Of a stretch of DNA of 6,523 bases, positions 1 through 5,759 are shown in pieces. Position 1 is the stretch's first letter; the number at the start of each line of letters is the position of its first letter. Under the pieces are notes generated by a model. That model was not told the DNA's origin. It searched no databases and was given only the letters and a program-made list of their open reading frames with translations. The stretch comes from an uncultured Oscillospiraceae bacterium. Lineage in GTDB: Bacteria; Bacillota; Clostridia; Oscillospirales; Oscillospiraceae. The stretch covers positions 1 to 6,523 of the forward strand of contig CANQUO010000120.1 in assembly GCA_947627085.1 (NCBI GenBank), written 5' to 3'. The translations under genes were made by a program, and so were the position numbers.

Positions 1-510
1 GCGCTGAGCTCCGGGGAGGCGGTAATGACCTTCATATGGGACACCTGGTTTTATACCGACTTCACCCCCGGCAAATACACCGTCGACGACTTCGCCCTGA
101 TGCCCGTATTCATGGGCACGGCGGACGCCGGGACCTACGAGGGCGGTAACCTCAATATGATGATGGTCAACAAAAATAGCGGCCGGGTGGACGAGGCCCT
201 GGAATTCCTCGATTTCTGCGCCGCGCCGGAAAATTATAACGAGGCCTTCGCCGGGATATCCACCGTCAGCTGCTTCAAGGGCCAGACCACCAACATCCAG
301 TCGAAAATGGTCACCGACGCCATGGCCTCCGTCGCCAGGTACGAGCGGGTGTCCACCGCCTCCACCAGGATAGTCGGATACAGCGCCGAGGACGTGTGCA
401 GGGCTTTGGAGAGCCTTCTTCGCGGCGACGTGGACGCCGCTGGCGCGGTAAAGCTCATGGACGACTACCGCGTAGCCGCCGCGAAGGCCCAGAACGCCCC
501 GGGTTTTTGA
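1..510 (+). CDS. Extracellular solute-binding protein (ABC transporter, family 1-like), C-terminal part
   Basis: The frame is open from the first base to a TGA at 508-510, so this is the last 169 residues of a gene that starts upstream. The ATG at 25 is internal. The fragment resembles the C-terminal lobe of family 1 solute-binding proteins, the lipid-anchored receptors that pass sugars or other small solutes to an ABC importer. Features seen are the opening stretch AVMTFIWDTWF, a D-x-ALMPVF segment as in the usual strand before the hinge, then EGGNLNMMMVNKNS followed by EALEFLDF. This matches the common pattern of a glycine-rich ligand loop, a hydrophobic strand and a helix. The tail is alanine-rich and helical, as is usual. 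The ligand cannot be told from this part, and no permease gene is in view. The family call rests on pattern recognition of the fragment only. Confidence 0.7.
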   Translation, partial: ALSSGEAVMTFIWDTWFYTDFTPGKYTVDDFALMPVFMGTADAGTYEGGNLNMMMVNKNSGRVDEALEFLDFCAAPENYNEAFAGISTVSCFKGQTTNIQSKMVTDAMASVARYERVSTASTRIVGYSAEDVCRALESLLRGDVDAAGAVKLMDDYRVAAAKAQNAPGF

Positions 511-530
511 GCGATTTCCGGGCATAATAA

Positions 531-690
531 TACTAATATCTAATTAAAATAAGACATTCGCGGCGGCCTTTTCCGCGTCATGCGGCGTCAGCCGCCTTGG
601 AAATACCAATGGGTATTCCCTGCGGCGCCTTCCTTGCCTGACACGAAAAATCCTCGCCGCTCGGTGTCTCCTTTTAAATAGATATTAGTA
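531..690. repeat. 160-bp imperfect palindrome, MITE-like element
   Basis: The ends are a perfect 12-bp inverted repeat: tactaatatcta at 531-542 and its complement at 679-690. Pairing continues inward. The outer 26 bases of the two arms (531-556 against 690-665) agree at 23 positions, and the inner arms still match in blocks such as cggcg, tttt and gtca with small gaps. The centre is a hairpin at 599-619 (ggaa-a-tacc, loop aatg, ggta-ttcc). The whole unit can therefore fold into one long stem. The ends are flanked by TAA on both sides (528-530 and 691-693). Alternatively, TA at 531-532 and 689-690 could be the duplicated target. This architecture is that of a miniature inverted-repeat element without coding capacity. 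It fills the gap between the solute-binding gene and the polymerase gene. A long structured RNA or a regulatory hairpin is the alternative. Confidence 0.65.
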
Positions 691-704
691 TAAGATAACC
701 GTGT

Positions 705-712
705 AAAGGGGG
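705..712 (+). promoter_or_regulatory. Ribosome binding site that fixes a TTG start of the polymerase
   Basis: AAAGGGGG lies 7 bases before the TTG at 720. No ATG or GTG nearby fits the family N-terminus, so this site supports TTG as the true start. Confidence 0.6.
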
Positions 713-719
713 CGGGCGC

Positions 720-2231
720 TTGGAGGACAGGACATATATAGCCATCGACCTTAAGAGCTTCTACGCCTCCGTGGAGTGCGTGGAGCGGGGGCTGGACCCG
801 CTCCACACAAATCTTGTGGTGGCCGACGAGAGCCGGACGGACAAGACCATCTGCCTTGCCGTCTCCCCCTCCCTGAAAAGCTACGGCATCCCCGGCCGCC
901 CCCGGCTCTTTGAGGTCATACGTCAGGTGAAGGCCGTAAACGACCGGCGGCTGAGATGCGCCCCGGGGCGGAAATTCTCCGGCTCCGAAACCGACGACCG
1001 TCGGGTGCGCGCGCGGCCCGAGCTGGCCCTTGACTACATCGTGGCCGTACCCAGAATGGCCCTCTACATGGAGTACAGCACCCGGATATTCTCCATATAC
1101 TCCCGCCATGTCTCCCCGGAGGACATACACGTCTACTCCATTGACGAGGTGTTCATAGACGCCACCAGGTACCTTGTGACCCGGAATGTGACGGCCAGGG
1201 AATTTGCCATGACGCTCATATTGGAGGTACTGCGGGAGACGGGCATCACCGCCACCGCCGGGATAGGCACGAACCTCTACCTTGCCAAGGTGGCCATGGA
1301 CATCGTGGCAAAGCACTTAGGTGCCGACAAAAACGGCGTGCGCATAGCCGAGCTTGACGAGCGAAGCTACCGTGAGCAGCTCTGGGACCACCGGCCCCTT
1401 ACTGACTTCTGGCGGGTGGGCCACGGGATCGCCCGGAGGCTTGAGCAAAACGGCATGTACACCATGGGCGACGTGGCCCGGTGCTCCGTGGGAAGGCCAA
1501 ACGAGCTTCACTCTGAGGAGCTCTTATATAAGCTCTTCGGCGTTAACGCGGAGCTTCTCATTGACCACGCCTGGGGCTGGGAGCCCTGTACCATCGCGGA
1601 CATAAAGGCATATAAGCCCGAGGCCAACAGCATCGGCGCGGGCCAGGTCCTCCAGTCCCCCTACGATTTTGAAAAAACGCGGCTCATCGTCCGGGAGATG
1701 ACGGAGCTTCTCGCACTGGACCTTGTGGACAAGGGGCTTCTCACACGCCAGATAGTCCTGACTGTGGGCTACGACTCCGAGAGCCTAAAGGACGAGGGCG
1801 TGAAGAGCTCCTATACCGGTGAGATCACCCACGACCATTACGGCAGGGCCACTCCAAAGCACGCCCACGGCACGGCGAACCTTGAGCGGTACACCTCCTC
1901 CACCCGGCTCATCATGGCCGCAACAATGGAGCTTTTTGACCGGATAATGGACAGGCGGTTTTTCGCAAGGCGAATTTATATCACCGCCACCCACGTCCTG
2001 CCCGAGGCCCAGGCGCTTATGGAATCGCCCATGGAACAGCTGGACCTTTTCACCGACCCCGAGGACAAGCGCCGGGAGGAGGAGAGCCTTCAGCGGGAGC
2101 GGCGTATGCAGGAGGCCGTTTTGGAAATAAAGCGAAAATACGGCAAAAACGCCATACTGAAGGGCATGAATTTTGAGGAGGGCGCCACCACCGTGGAGCG
2201 CAACCGCCAGGTGGGAGGTCACAGAGCGTGA
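720..2231 (+). CDS. Y-family translesion DNA polymerase (UvrX/UmuC/DinB-like)
   Basis: This is a 503-residue error-prone polymerase of the ImpB/MucB/SamB (Y) family, which copies past damaged template bases. The palm opens with IAIDLKSFYASVE: D10 is the first catalytic metal ligand, and Y15 sits at the steric-gate position that excludes ribonucleotides. The second catalytic motif, YSIDEVFID, gives D142 and E143. About 40 more residues lie between these motifs than in E. coli DinB. A helix-hairpin-helix thumb element is visible near residues 231-253. QLDLF at 440-444 is a canonical sliding-clamp binding motif, placed after the little-finger domain. The tail after it (about 447-475) is highly charged and probably helical. 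The start is TTG with an AAAGGGGG site 7 bases upstream. The stop overlaps the next gene by 4 bp, so the two are translationally coupled. This matches the Firmicutes arrangement of UvrX-type polymerase with a YolD protein. No LexA box was seen upstream. Confidence 0.93.
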   Translation: MEDRTYIAIDLKSFYASVECVERGLDPLHTNLVVADESRTDKTICLAVSPSLKSYGIPGRPRLFEVIRQVKAVNDRRLRCAPGRKFSGSETDDRRVRARPELALDYIVAVPRMALYMEYSTRIFSIYSRHVSPEDIHVYSIDEVFIDATRYLVTRNVTAREFAMTLILEVLRETGITATAGIGTNLYLAKVAMDIVAKHLGADKNGVRIAELDERSYREQLWDHRPLTDFWRVGHGIARRLEQNGMYTMGDVARCSVGRPNELHSEELLYKLFGVNAELLIDHAWGWEPCTIADIKAYKPEANSIGAGQVLQSPYDFEKTRLIVREMTELLALDLVDKGLLTRQIVLTVGYDSESLKDEGVKSSYTGEITHDHYGRATPKHAHGTANLERYTSSTRLIMAATMELFDRIMDRRFFARRIYITATHVLPEAQALMESPMEQLDLFTDPEDKRREEESLQRERRMQEAVLEIKRKYGKNAILKGMNFEEGATTVERNRQVGGHRA

Positions 2232-2632
2232 GAGGCTACGAGGATATCATAAATTTGCCCCACCCGACCTCAAAAAAGCACCCGCGTATGGCGGCAATAG
2301 ACCGGGCGGCCCAGTTTTCGCCCTTCGCGGCCCTCACGGGCTTTGACGCCGCCATTGAGGAGACGGCGCGGCTCACCGCCGGGAAAATAGAGCTCCACGA
2401 GGACGAGCGTGAGGAGCTGGACCGCCGGCTACGTCAGGCCCTGGAGACGGGAGCGTGCGTGGAGATAACCCGCTTCGTCCCGGACAGCGCCAAATCCGGC
2501 GGCTCTTATGAGACCGTGACCGGTTCCGTCGCGGCCCTTGACCATGTAAACCGCCGTGTAGTCCTGAGCTCCGGTACAAGGATTCCAGTCGAGGACATAC
2601 TTGACGTTATTATCTCGGAAAAAATCACATAA
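2228..2632 (+). CDS. YolD-like protein
   Basis: This is a 134-residue protein of the YolD-like family, whose members are typically encoded beside UvrX-type Y-family polymerases and are thought to act with them in the damage response; the biochemical role is not established. The hallmark is the N-terminal segment KKHPRMAAIDRAAQFSPFAAL (about residues 17-37), with the family's conserved DRAAQF-PFAAL core. A charged helix rich in E and R follows (about 55-75). The C-terminal half, with VTGSVAALDHVNRRVVL and TRIPVEDILDV, looks like a small beta domain. Translation starts at GTG inside the polymerase stop (GTGA overlap), with GGGAGGT 9 bases upstream. The pair is therefore one coupled transcription unit, which ends at the hairpin just after this stop codon. 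Confidence 0.88.
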   Translation: MRGYEDIINLPHPTSKKHPRMAAIDRAAQFSPFAALTGFDAAIEETARLTAGKIELHEDEREELDRRLRQALETGACVEITRFVPDSAKSGGSYETVTGSVAALDHVNRRVVLSSGTRIPVEDILDVIISEKIT

Positions 2633-2634
2633 AA

Positions 2635-2660
2635 AAGCGGACGCTTTTTGCCGTCCGCTT
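2635..2660. terminator. Bidirectional rho-independent terminator between convergent genes
   Basis: A 9-bp perfect stem (aagcggacg at 2635-2643 with cgtccgctt at 2652-2660) encloses an 8-base loop. Read on the minus strand the stem is followed directly by a run of T (complement of the A run at 2631-2636), which is ideal for ending the barnase-barstar transcript. Read on the plus strand it is followed by AAATTTTT and starts 3 bases after the YolD stop. Confidence 0.85.
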
Positions 2661-2666
2661 AAATTT

Positions 2667-2942
2667 TTACATTTTTTTATCCCGAAGCTCCAAAACTATA
2701 TCCGGATTTTCATCGGAGGCATCCCTGAACACGTTCAAAACCCTCTTGGGATACCCATACTTTTCATCGAAAGCGTCCGGATTTTCAAAAATAATTTTGA
2801 TTTTTTTGACCTCCCCCAGCATGTCGTGGAGGGCGTCAAGATTTTTGCCGTAATAGTCCGGGAAGCCGAAGCTCTCCTTAAGATACTCCTGGGCCCGCTC
2901 ACGCTCCGAAAGCTCCCGGGCGTCAAGTATTATCTCTCTCAT
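2667..2942 (-). CDS. Barstar-family ribonuclease inhibitor
   Basis: This is a 91-residue cytoplasmic protein of the barstar family, which plugs the active site of barnase-type RNases and protects the producing cell. It has family size and order: an N-terminal strand (MREIILDA), a helix, then FPDYYGKNLDALHD. This last segment corresponds to barstar helix 2, which carries the inhibitory acids. D36 and D40 align with barstar Asp35 and Asp39; Asp39 fills the phosphate site of barnase. Trp38 is His39 here. In VFRDA, D74 takes the place of barstar Glu76, a known contact of barnase Arg59. I chose the ATG because AAGGTGA stands just before it. A GTG at 2951, overlapping the barnase stop as GTGA, would add three residues and cannot be excluded. 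The gene directly follows its predicted target in one transcript. Confidence 0.88.
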   Translation of the reverse strand: MREIILDARELSERERAQEYLKESFGFPDYYGKNLDALHDMLGEVKKIKIIFENPDAFDEKYGYPKRVLNVFRDASDENPDIVLELRDKKM

Positions 2943-2947
2943 TTTTG

Positions 2948-3502
2948 TCACCTTATGATCTTCCCGTCCTCCACCCGGACCTCACTGAAGCTCTCATAGT
3001 GGTCGGAGGTGTAGAAATAAAGGCCGTCATTTGAGAAAACGAGCCGCCGGGAGCCCCGGGAACCGTAACCTAAGGTGTCGATGTCGCACTCGGTGTAGCT
3101 CCTGCCCTTGGCCTCGGGCAGAAGTCCCTCGTAATTTCCGAACCTGTCCCCGCCGATGGCCGCGCCCTGCTTGTAGTCCTCCACGCTTCCGCCGGACCAG
3201 CCCAGCTTTTTCGCCTCGTTTTTCGTTATGAAATTATCGGGGAGCTCCCCAAATTTGTCAAGATAGAGGACCACGTTTTCAAGGTCGTAATAATATTCCC
3301 CGAAAACCGGCCCCTCGGGCTCCGTGCTCTCAGGCTTCGTGGCCTCGGGCTTCGCGGTTTCCGGCTTCGTTGTCTCCGGCTCCGAAAGCTCCGGCTTTTC
3401 GGGTAATCTCCCGTCCTCGCCCGGTGTCGTCCCGATAAAGGCGCAGGACGGCAGCAAAAGCGCCAGCGCCAGCATGACCGCCGTGATCTTCCATTTTCTC
3501 AA
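2948..3502 (-). CDS. Barnase-family extracellular ribonuclease, predicted lipoprotein
   Basis: This is a 184-residue guanyl-preferring RNase of the barnase (N1/T1, microbial RNase) type, which cleaves single-stranded RNA by transesterification. It starts with a short signal peptide (RKWKITAVMLALALLL) ending in LPSC. C20 would be the lipidated residue; Pro at -2 is not the usual lipobox residue. A proline/glutamate/lysine linker follows, then the RNase domain from about residue 70. LPDNFITKNEAKKLGW gives K94 (barnase Lys27). E138 (Glu73, general base), R149 (Arg83), R153 (Arg87) and H168 (His102, general acid) are all present, so activity is expected. Barnase Arg59 is replaced by Y124 in FGNYEGLLP. 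I chose TTG at 3502 because GGAGG lies 9 bases upstream and the signal peptide then has normal length. An ATG at 3547 in the same frame has no such site and lies at the predicted transcript start. Barstar follows immediately. Confidence 0.9.
   Translation of the reverse strand: MRKWKITAVMLALALLLPSCAFIGTTPGEDGRLPEKPELSEPETTKPETAKPEATKPESTEPEGPVFGEYYYDLENVVLYLDKFGELPDNFITKNEAKKLGWSGGSVEDYKQGAAIGGDRFGNYEGLLPEAKGRSYTECDIDTLGYGSRGSRRLVFSNDGLYFYTSDHYESFSEVRVEDGKIIR
3311..3385 (-). repeat. Five 15-bp tandem repeats coding a [ST]-[KE]-P-E-x linker
   Basis: The RNase gene contains five consecutive five-residue units: SEPET, TKPET, AKPEA, TKPES, TEPEG (residues 40-64 counted from the TTG start). They form a charged, proline-rich spacer between the predicted lipid anchor and the RNase domain. 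The DNA repeats are imperfect, differing mainly at third positions. Confidence 0.8.
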
Positions 3503-3511
3503 ACATGACCG

Positions 3512-3516
3512 CCTCC
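3512..3516 (-). promoter_or_regulatory. Ribosome binding site that decides the RNase start
   Basis: GGAGG on the minus strand lies 9 bases before TTG at 3502-3500. It lies inside the coding part that would exist if the upstream ATG at 3547 were used. This argues that the longer reading is an over-extension. Confidence 0.65.
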
Positions 3517-3552
3517 GATCCAGGTATCGCTCTAAGCGTCCGCTCATGAGCT

Positions 3553-3581
3553 ATAATACCCCAAAAATCGGCGGCGGTCAA
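3553..3581 (-). promoter_or_regulatory. Sigma-A type promoter of the barnase-barstar operon
   Basis: On the minus strand, TTGACC (3581-3576) and TATTAT (3558-3553) are separated by exactly 17 bp, close to the TTGACA-17-TATAAT consensus. The expected transcript start is near 3546. The leader to the TTG start would be about 45 bases. The promoter lies directly after the spo0A stop. I see no terminator between spo0A and this promoter, so read-through from spo0A could add to expression. Confidence 0.65.
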
Positions 3582-3591
3582 TGCTTTTTCC

Positions 3592-4371
3592 TCACCTGGC
3601 CGGGGCCTGGGCGCCCTTTTTCTGAAGGTAGAGCCTGTCGGCTATCATAGCGATGAACTCGGAGTTTGTGGGCTTGCCCTTTATGCCGGACACGGTGTAG
3701 CCGAAAAATCTCTGCAGGACCTCCACGTCCCCCCTGTCCCAGGCCACCTCGATGGCGTGGCGTATGGCGCGCTCCACCCGCGAGGGCGTGGTGCCGAATT
3801 TCTTCGCCACCTCGGGATAGAGGACCTTCGTCACCGCGTTTATTATATCCATGTCCTCCACCGTGCGGATTATGGCCTCCCGGAGGTACTGGTATCCCTT
3901 TATATGGGCGGGGATACCGATCTCGTGGATTATCTCCGTGACCACGGTCTCCAGGTCCGGCTCGCTTTGCGCAAGCTCCCGGCGCACCGACGAGGCGGGC
4001 TTGGCGGTCAGCTGGCGTATGCGCTCGGTGAGGACGGGTATGTCGCAGGGCTTCTGCATGAAGTACGCCGCCCCCGCCTCCGAGGCCGCCGTCAGCATAC
4101 GCTCGCTGGCAAAGGCGGAGATAACGAATACCGCCGGCCCCTCCGGCGTCTCCGAAAGCTTTCTCACCACGCCAAGGCCGTCCACCCCCGCCAGTACGGC
4201 GTCGGTGAGCACCACGTCGGGCGTGAGCCTTTTTGCCAGCTCCAGCGCCTTCACGCCGTCTCCGGCGGTGCCCACCACCTCCATATCTCCCTCCCGGGAC
4301 AGTGTCTCCGCCAGCACGGTCCTGAAATCCTCGCTGGCATCGGCGATCAAAACTTTTATCCGTTGGTCCAT
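3592..4371 (-). CDS. spo0A: Sporulation master response regulator Spo0A
   Basis: This is a 259-residue transcription factor that, once phosphorylated, binds 0A boxes and commits the cell to sporulation. The receiver domain spans about residues 4-122: IKVLIADASEDF, then VVLTDAVLAGVDG with D57 as phospho-acceptor, S85 in VISAF as the switch hydroxyl, and K107 in FMQKP. The C-terminal effector domain (about 140-252) has the characteristic HEIGIPAHIKGYQYLREAI and the recognition-helix region TTPSRVERAIRHAIE, followed by the FGYTVSGIKGKPTNSEFIA signature. Length is normal for Spo0A. The start chosen is ATG at 4371, with GGAGG 7 bases upstream; the frame stays open further upstream but runs through promoter-like DNA. 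Oddity: the usual adjacent acid pair near the N-terminus (ADD) is AD-A here (D11, A12), and MP after the phospho-Asp is LA. The position just after spoIVB is the conserved order in endospore formers. Confidence 0.96.
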   Translation of the reverse strand: MDQRIKVLIADASEDFRTVLAETLSREGDMEVVGTAGDGVKALELAKRLTPDVVLTDAVLAGVDGLGVVRKLSETPEGPAVFVISAFASERMLTAASEAGAAYFMQKPCDIPVLTERIRQLTAKPASSVRRELAQSEPDLETVVTEIIHEIGIPAHIKGYQYLREAIIRTVEDMDIINAVTKVLYPEVAKKFGTTPSRVERAIRHAIEVAWDRGDVEVLQRFFGYTVSGIKGKPTNSEFIAMIADRLYLQKKGAQAPAR

Positions 4372-4412
4372 AGTCCATCCTCCAAGTAGAAATATTTTCT
4401 CTTTGTAGTAAT

Positions 4413-4441
4413 AAAATACCATAAGAGGACAAACTTTGCAA
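4413..4441 (-). promoter_or_regulatory. Possible sigma-A promoter of spo0A
   Basis: On the minus strand, TTGCAA (4441-4436) and TATTTT (4418-4413) are 17 bp apart. The transcript would begin near 4406, about 35 bases before the ATG. Both hexamers deviate from consensus, so this is a candidate only. A convincing sigma-H promoter or 0A box was not found in 4372-4549. Confidence 0.4.
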
Positions 4442-4521
4442 GCTAAATCACCCGATGTTTTCGGAGGTTTTCCCGCTTGTTTTAACAAATTTCTCTATCT
4501 TTTTACATTCAACACAAGATA

Positions 4522-4544
4522 TTCCCCCCGACGAGCGGGGGGAA
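4522..4544 (-). terminator. Terminator hairpin after spoIVB
   Basis: A perfect 9-bp stem (ttccccccg at 4522-4530 with cggggggaa at 4536-4544) has a 5-base loop and begins 5 bases past the spoIVB stop. The stem is very GC-rich. On the minus strand the following tract (tatcttgtgttg) is only moderately T-rich, so termination may be partial and some transcription may continue into spo0A. Confidence 0.6.
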
Positions 4545-4549
4545 CGCTT

Positions 4550-5542
4550 TTACTTCTCCGCTTTCAGCATGTTCTCAATGAAAACTCCGTAGCCCTTCTC
4601 AGGGTTTTTGATGAGGACGTGGGTCACGGCGCCCACCAGCTTGCCCGACTGGATTATGGGACTTCCGGACATGCCCTGGACGATGCCGCCGGTGAGGGCG
4701 ATGAGCTCGGGGTCCGTGACCTTTATCATCATGTCCCGCCCGTCGCCGCCGGAATAGAGCCTCACTATCTCGATGTCGTACTCTCGTCTCTCGCCGGAGG
4801 CGTCGGATATGACGGTGGCCGGCCCGGTCCTGACCTCCCCGGCCGTGGCCACCGGCAGGCACCCGTCGCACTCAAGGCCCGAGCACACCCCGAAGATGCC
4901 CGTCAGGCAGTTTTTTTCGATGTCCCCCAGGTTCTGGGCGTAGTCGAAGGTCCCGCCAAGCTGTCCCGGCTCGCCGGAGCGGCTTTTCGTCACACCGGTC
5001 ACCCGGGCCTTCAGTATCGTGCCCTCCCTGAGCGGGACGGGCGTGCCGGTGGCGCTGTCGGCGATGGAGTGGCCCAGCGCGCCGTAGCGGCCCGTGGCCG
5101 GGTCGACGTAGGTCACGGTGCCGATGCCCGTAAGCCCGTCCCGGACCCAGACGCCCAGATAGGCGCCGTTTTCGTCCCGGTAGGGCCTCAACGTGACCTG
5201 TCGCTCCTGGCCGTCGCGGCTGAGCCGCACCGTGACGGTCTCGCCGGCGTCCTCAAGGGCGTCGGCCATGTCCTTGGCGCATGTTATCTCATGGCCGTCT
5301 ATCCTCTTTATAATGTCCCCGGGGGCGATGCCCGCCTCCTTGGCCGGGGCGACCTTGCCGGAGCCGGCGTCAAATTCCGAAAGCTCCGAGACCACCACCC
5401 CGTCGGTTTTCACCGCTATGCCCACGGCCCTGCCCACGGGAGAAAGCTCCTTTGGCAGCTCCTCGGCCAGGGCGGAGGGCGACGACAGTACCGTCAGAAG
5501 TAAAACGGCTGCAAGTCCGCCCCTCAATTTAAATTTTTTCAA
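4550..5542 (-). CDS. spoIVB: SpoIVB, forespore-secreted serine peptidase (S55) with PDZ domain
   Basis: This is a 330-residue protease made in the forespore and exported to the intermembrane space. In known species it cuts SpoIVFA to start pro-sigma-K processing in the mother cell. An N-terminal signal/anchor (KKFKLRGGLAAVLLLTVL, ending near ALA at 24-26) is followed by a PDZ domain (about 60-120, with KEAGIAPGDIIKRIDG). The SpoIVB peptidase domain carries the likely triad: H158 in ALGHSI, D277 in TDPELI, and S292 in the signature GIVQGMSGSPI. The C-terminus GYGVFIENML is typical. It is shorter than the 425-residue B. subtilis protein. I chose TTG at 5542 because AAGGGGAG lies about 9 bases upstream and the signal then starts normally. 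The frame is open to 5644 without a good site. Four cysteines cluster at 212, 220, 225 and 228. No clear sigma-G promoter was seen. Confidence 0.94.
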   Translation of the reverse strand: MKKFKLRGGLAAVLLLTVLSSPSALAEELPKELSPVGRAVGIAVKTDGVVVSELSEFDAGSGKVAPAKEAGIAPGDIIKRIDGHEITCAKDMADALEDAGETVTVRLSRDGQERQVTLRPYRDENGAYLGVWVRDGLTGIGTVTYVDPATGRYGALGHSIADSATGTPVPLREGTILKARVTGVTKSRSGEPGQLGGTFDYAQNLGDIEKNCLTGIFGVCSGLECDGCLPVATAGEVRTGPATVISDASGERREYDIEIVRLYSGGDGRDMMIKVTDPELIALTGGIVQGMSGSPIIQSGKLVGAVTHVLIKNPEKGYGVFIENMLKAEK

Positions 5543-5551
5543 AATTCCCCG

Positions 5552-5559
5552 CTCCCCTT
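5552..5559 (-). promoter_or_regulatory. Ribosome binding site that decides the spoIVB start
   Basis: On the minus strand AAGGGGAG lies 9 bases before TTG at 5542-5540. This favours that start over upstream in-frame codons, which would place 34 unlikely residues before the signal peptide. Confidence 0.55.
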
Positions 5560-5745
5560 GCAAAAAATACGCGGCCCTTGCCGCAACTTTAATATTTCCC
5601 GCCGGAGCTTGCGGATAAGTAGAAATAAATATCCCTTCGACCAATCAATAAAATGCCATGCTCCGTTTTTCGGGCCGGGACCTAAATATGATAAAAACAA
5701 TTTTCCGCCCGGGTAAAATACATCCGCCGGACTTTTTCCATAAGC

Positions 5746-5752
5746 TTCGACA
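5746..5752 (+). promoter_or_regulatory. Candidate 0A box (Spo0A binding site)
   Basis: TTCGACA is a perfect match to the 7-base Spo0A core (TGTCGAA on the other strand). It lies 48 bases before the M14 peptidase start in the 258-bp divergent gap 5543-5800. A one-mismatch copy, TTCGACC, is at 5636-5642, nearer spoIVB. A 7-mer can occur by chance, so this is suggestive only. The rest of this gap is AT-rich, and no promoter could be assigned with confidence. Confidence 0.3.
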
Positions 5753-5759
5753 TAAAATA

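Noticed and set aside
582..595. Short hairpin gcggc-gtca-gccgc as a terminator for the solute-binding gene
   Set aside because: No T run follows, and it lies inside the arm of the larger palindrome, so it is better explained as part of that element.
511..719. LexA (SOS) box before the polymerase
   Set aside because: No GAAC-N4-GTTC or close variant was found by eye on either strand.
588..1316. Long open frame on the minus strand opposite the polymerase N-terminal half (similar ones at 1317-1511 and 1785-2222)
   Set aside because: The residue content is shadow-like (runs of G, H and V), there is no ribosome site or recognisable domain, and it lies opposite a clearly conserved gene in GC-rich DNA.
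3578..4441. 287-codon minus-strand frame overlapping spo0A in another phase (and plus frames 3757-4389, 3851-4408)
   Set aside because: The composition is glycine/arginine-rich shadow and spo0A is unambiguous in this stretch.
4450..4500. Possible sigma-H promoter of spo0A (GCGGGAAAA on the minus strand)
   Set aside because: The -35-like match is good, but no GAAT-type -10 follows at the required spacing.
4436..5503. 355-codon open frame on the plus strand opposite spoIVB
   Set aside because: It is an antisense shadow in GC-rich DNA. The minus strand encodes all SpoIVB signatures, while this frame has a low-complexity R/G/H/A composition and no known motif.
5649..5655. CATTTTA on the minus strand as a sigma-G/F -10 for spoIVB
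   Set aside because: No matching -35 (G-x-AT-R type) stands 17-18 bp upstream; that region is GC-rich (cggcc).
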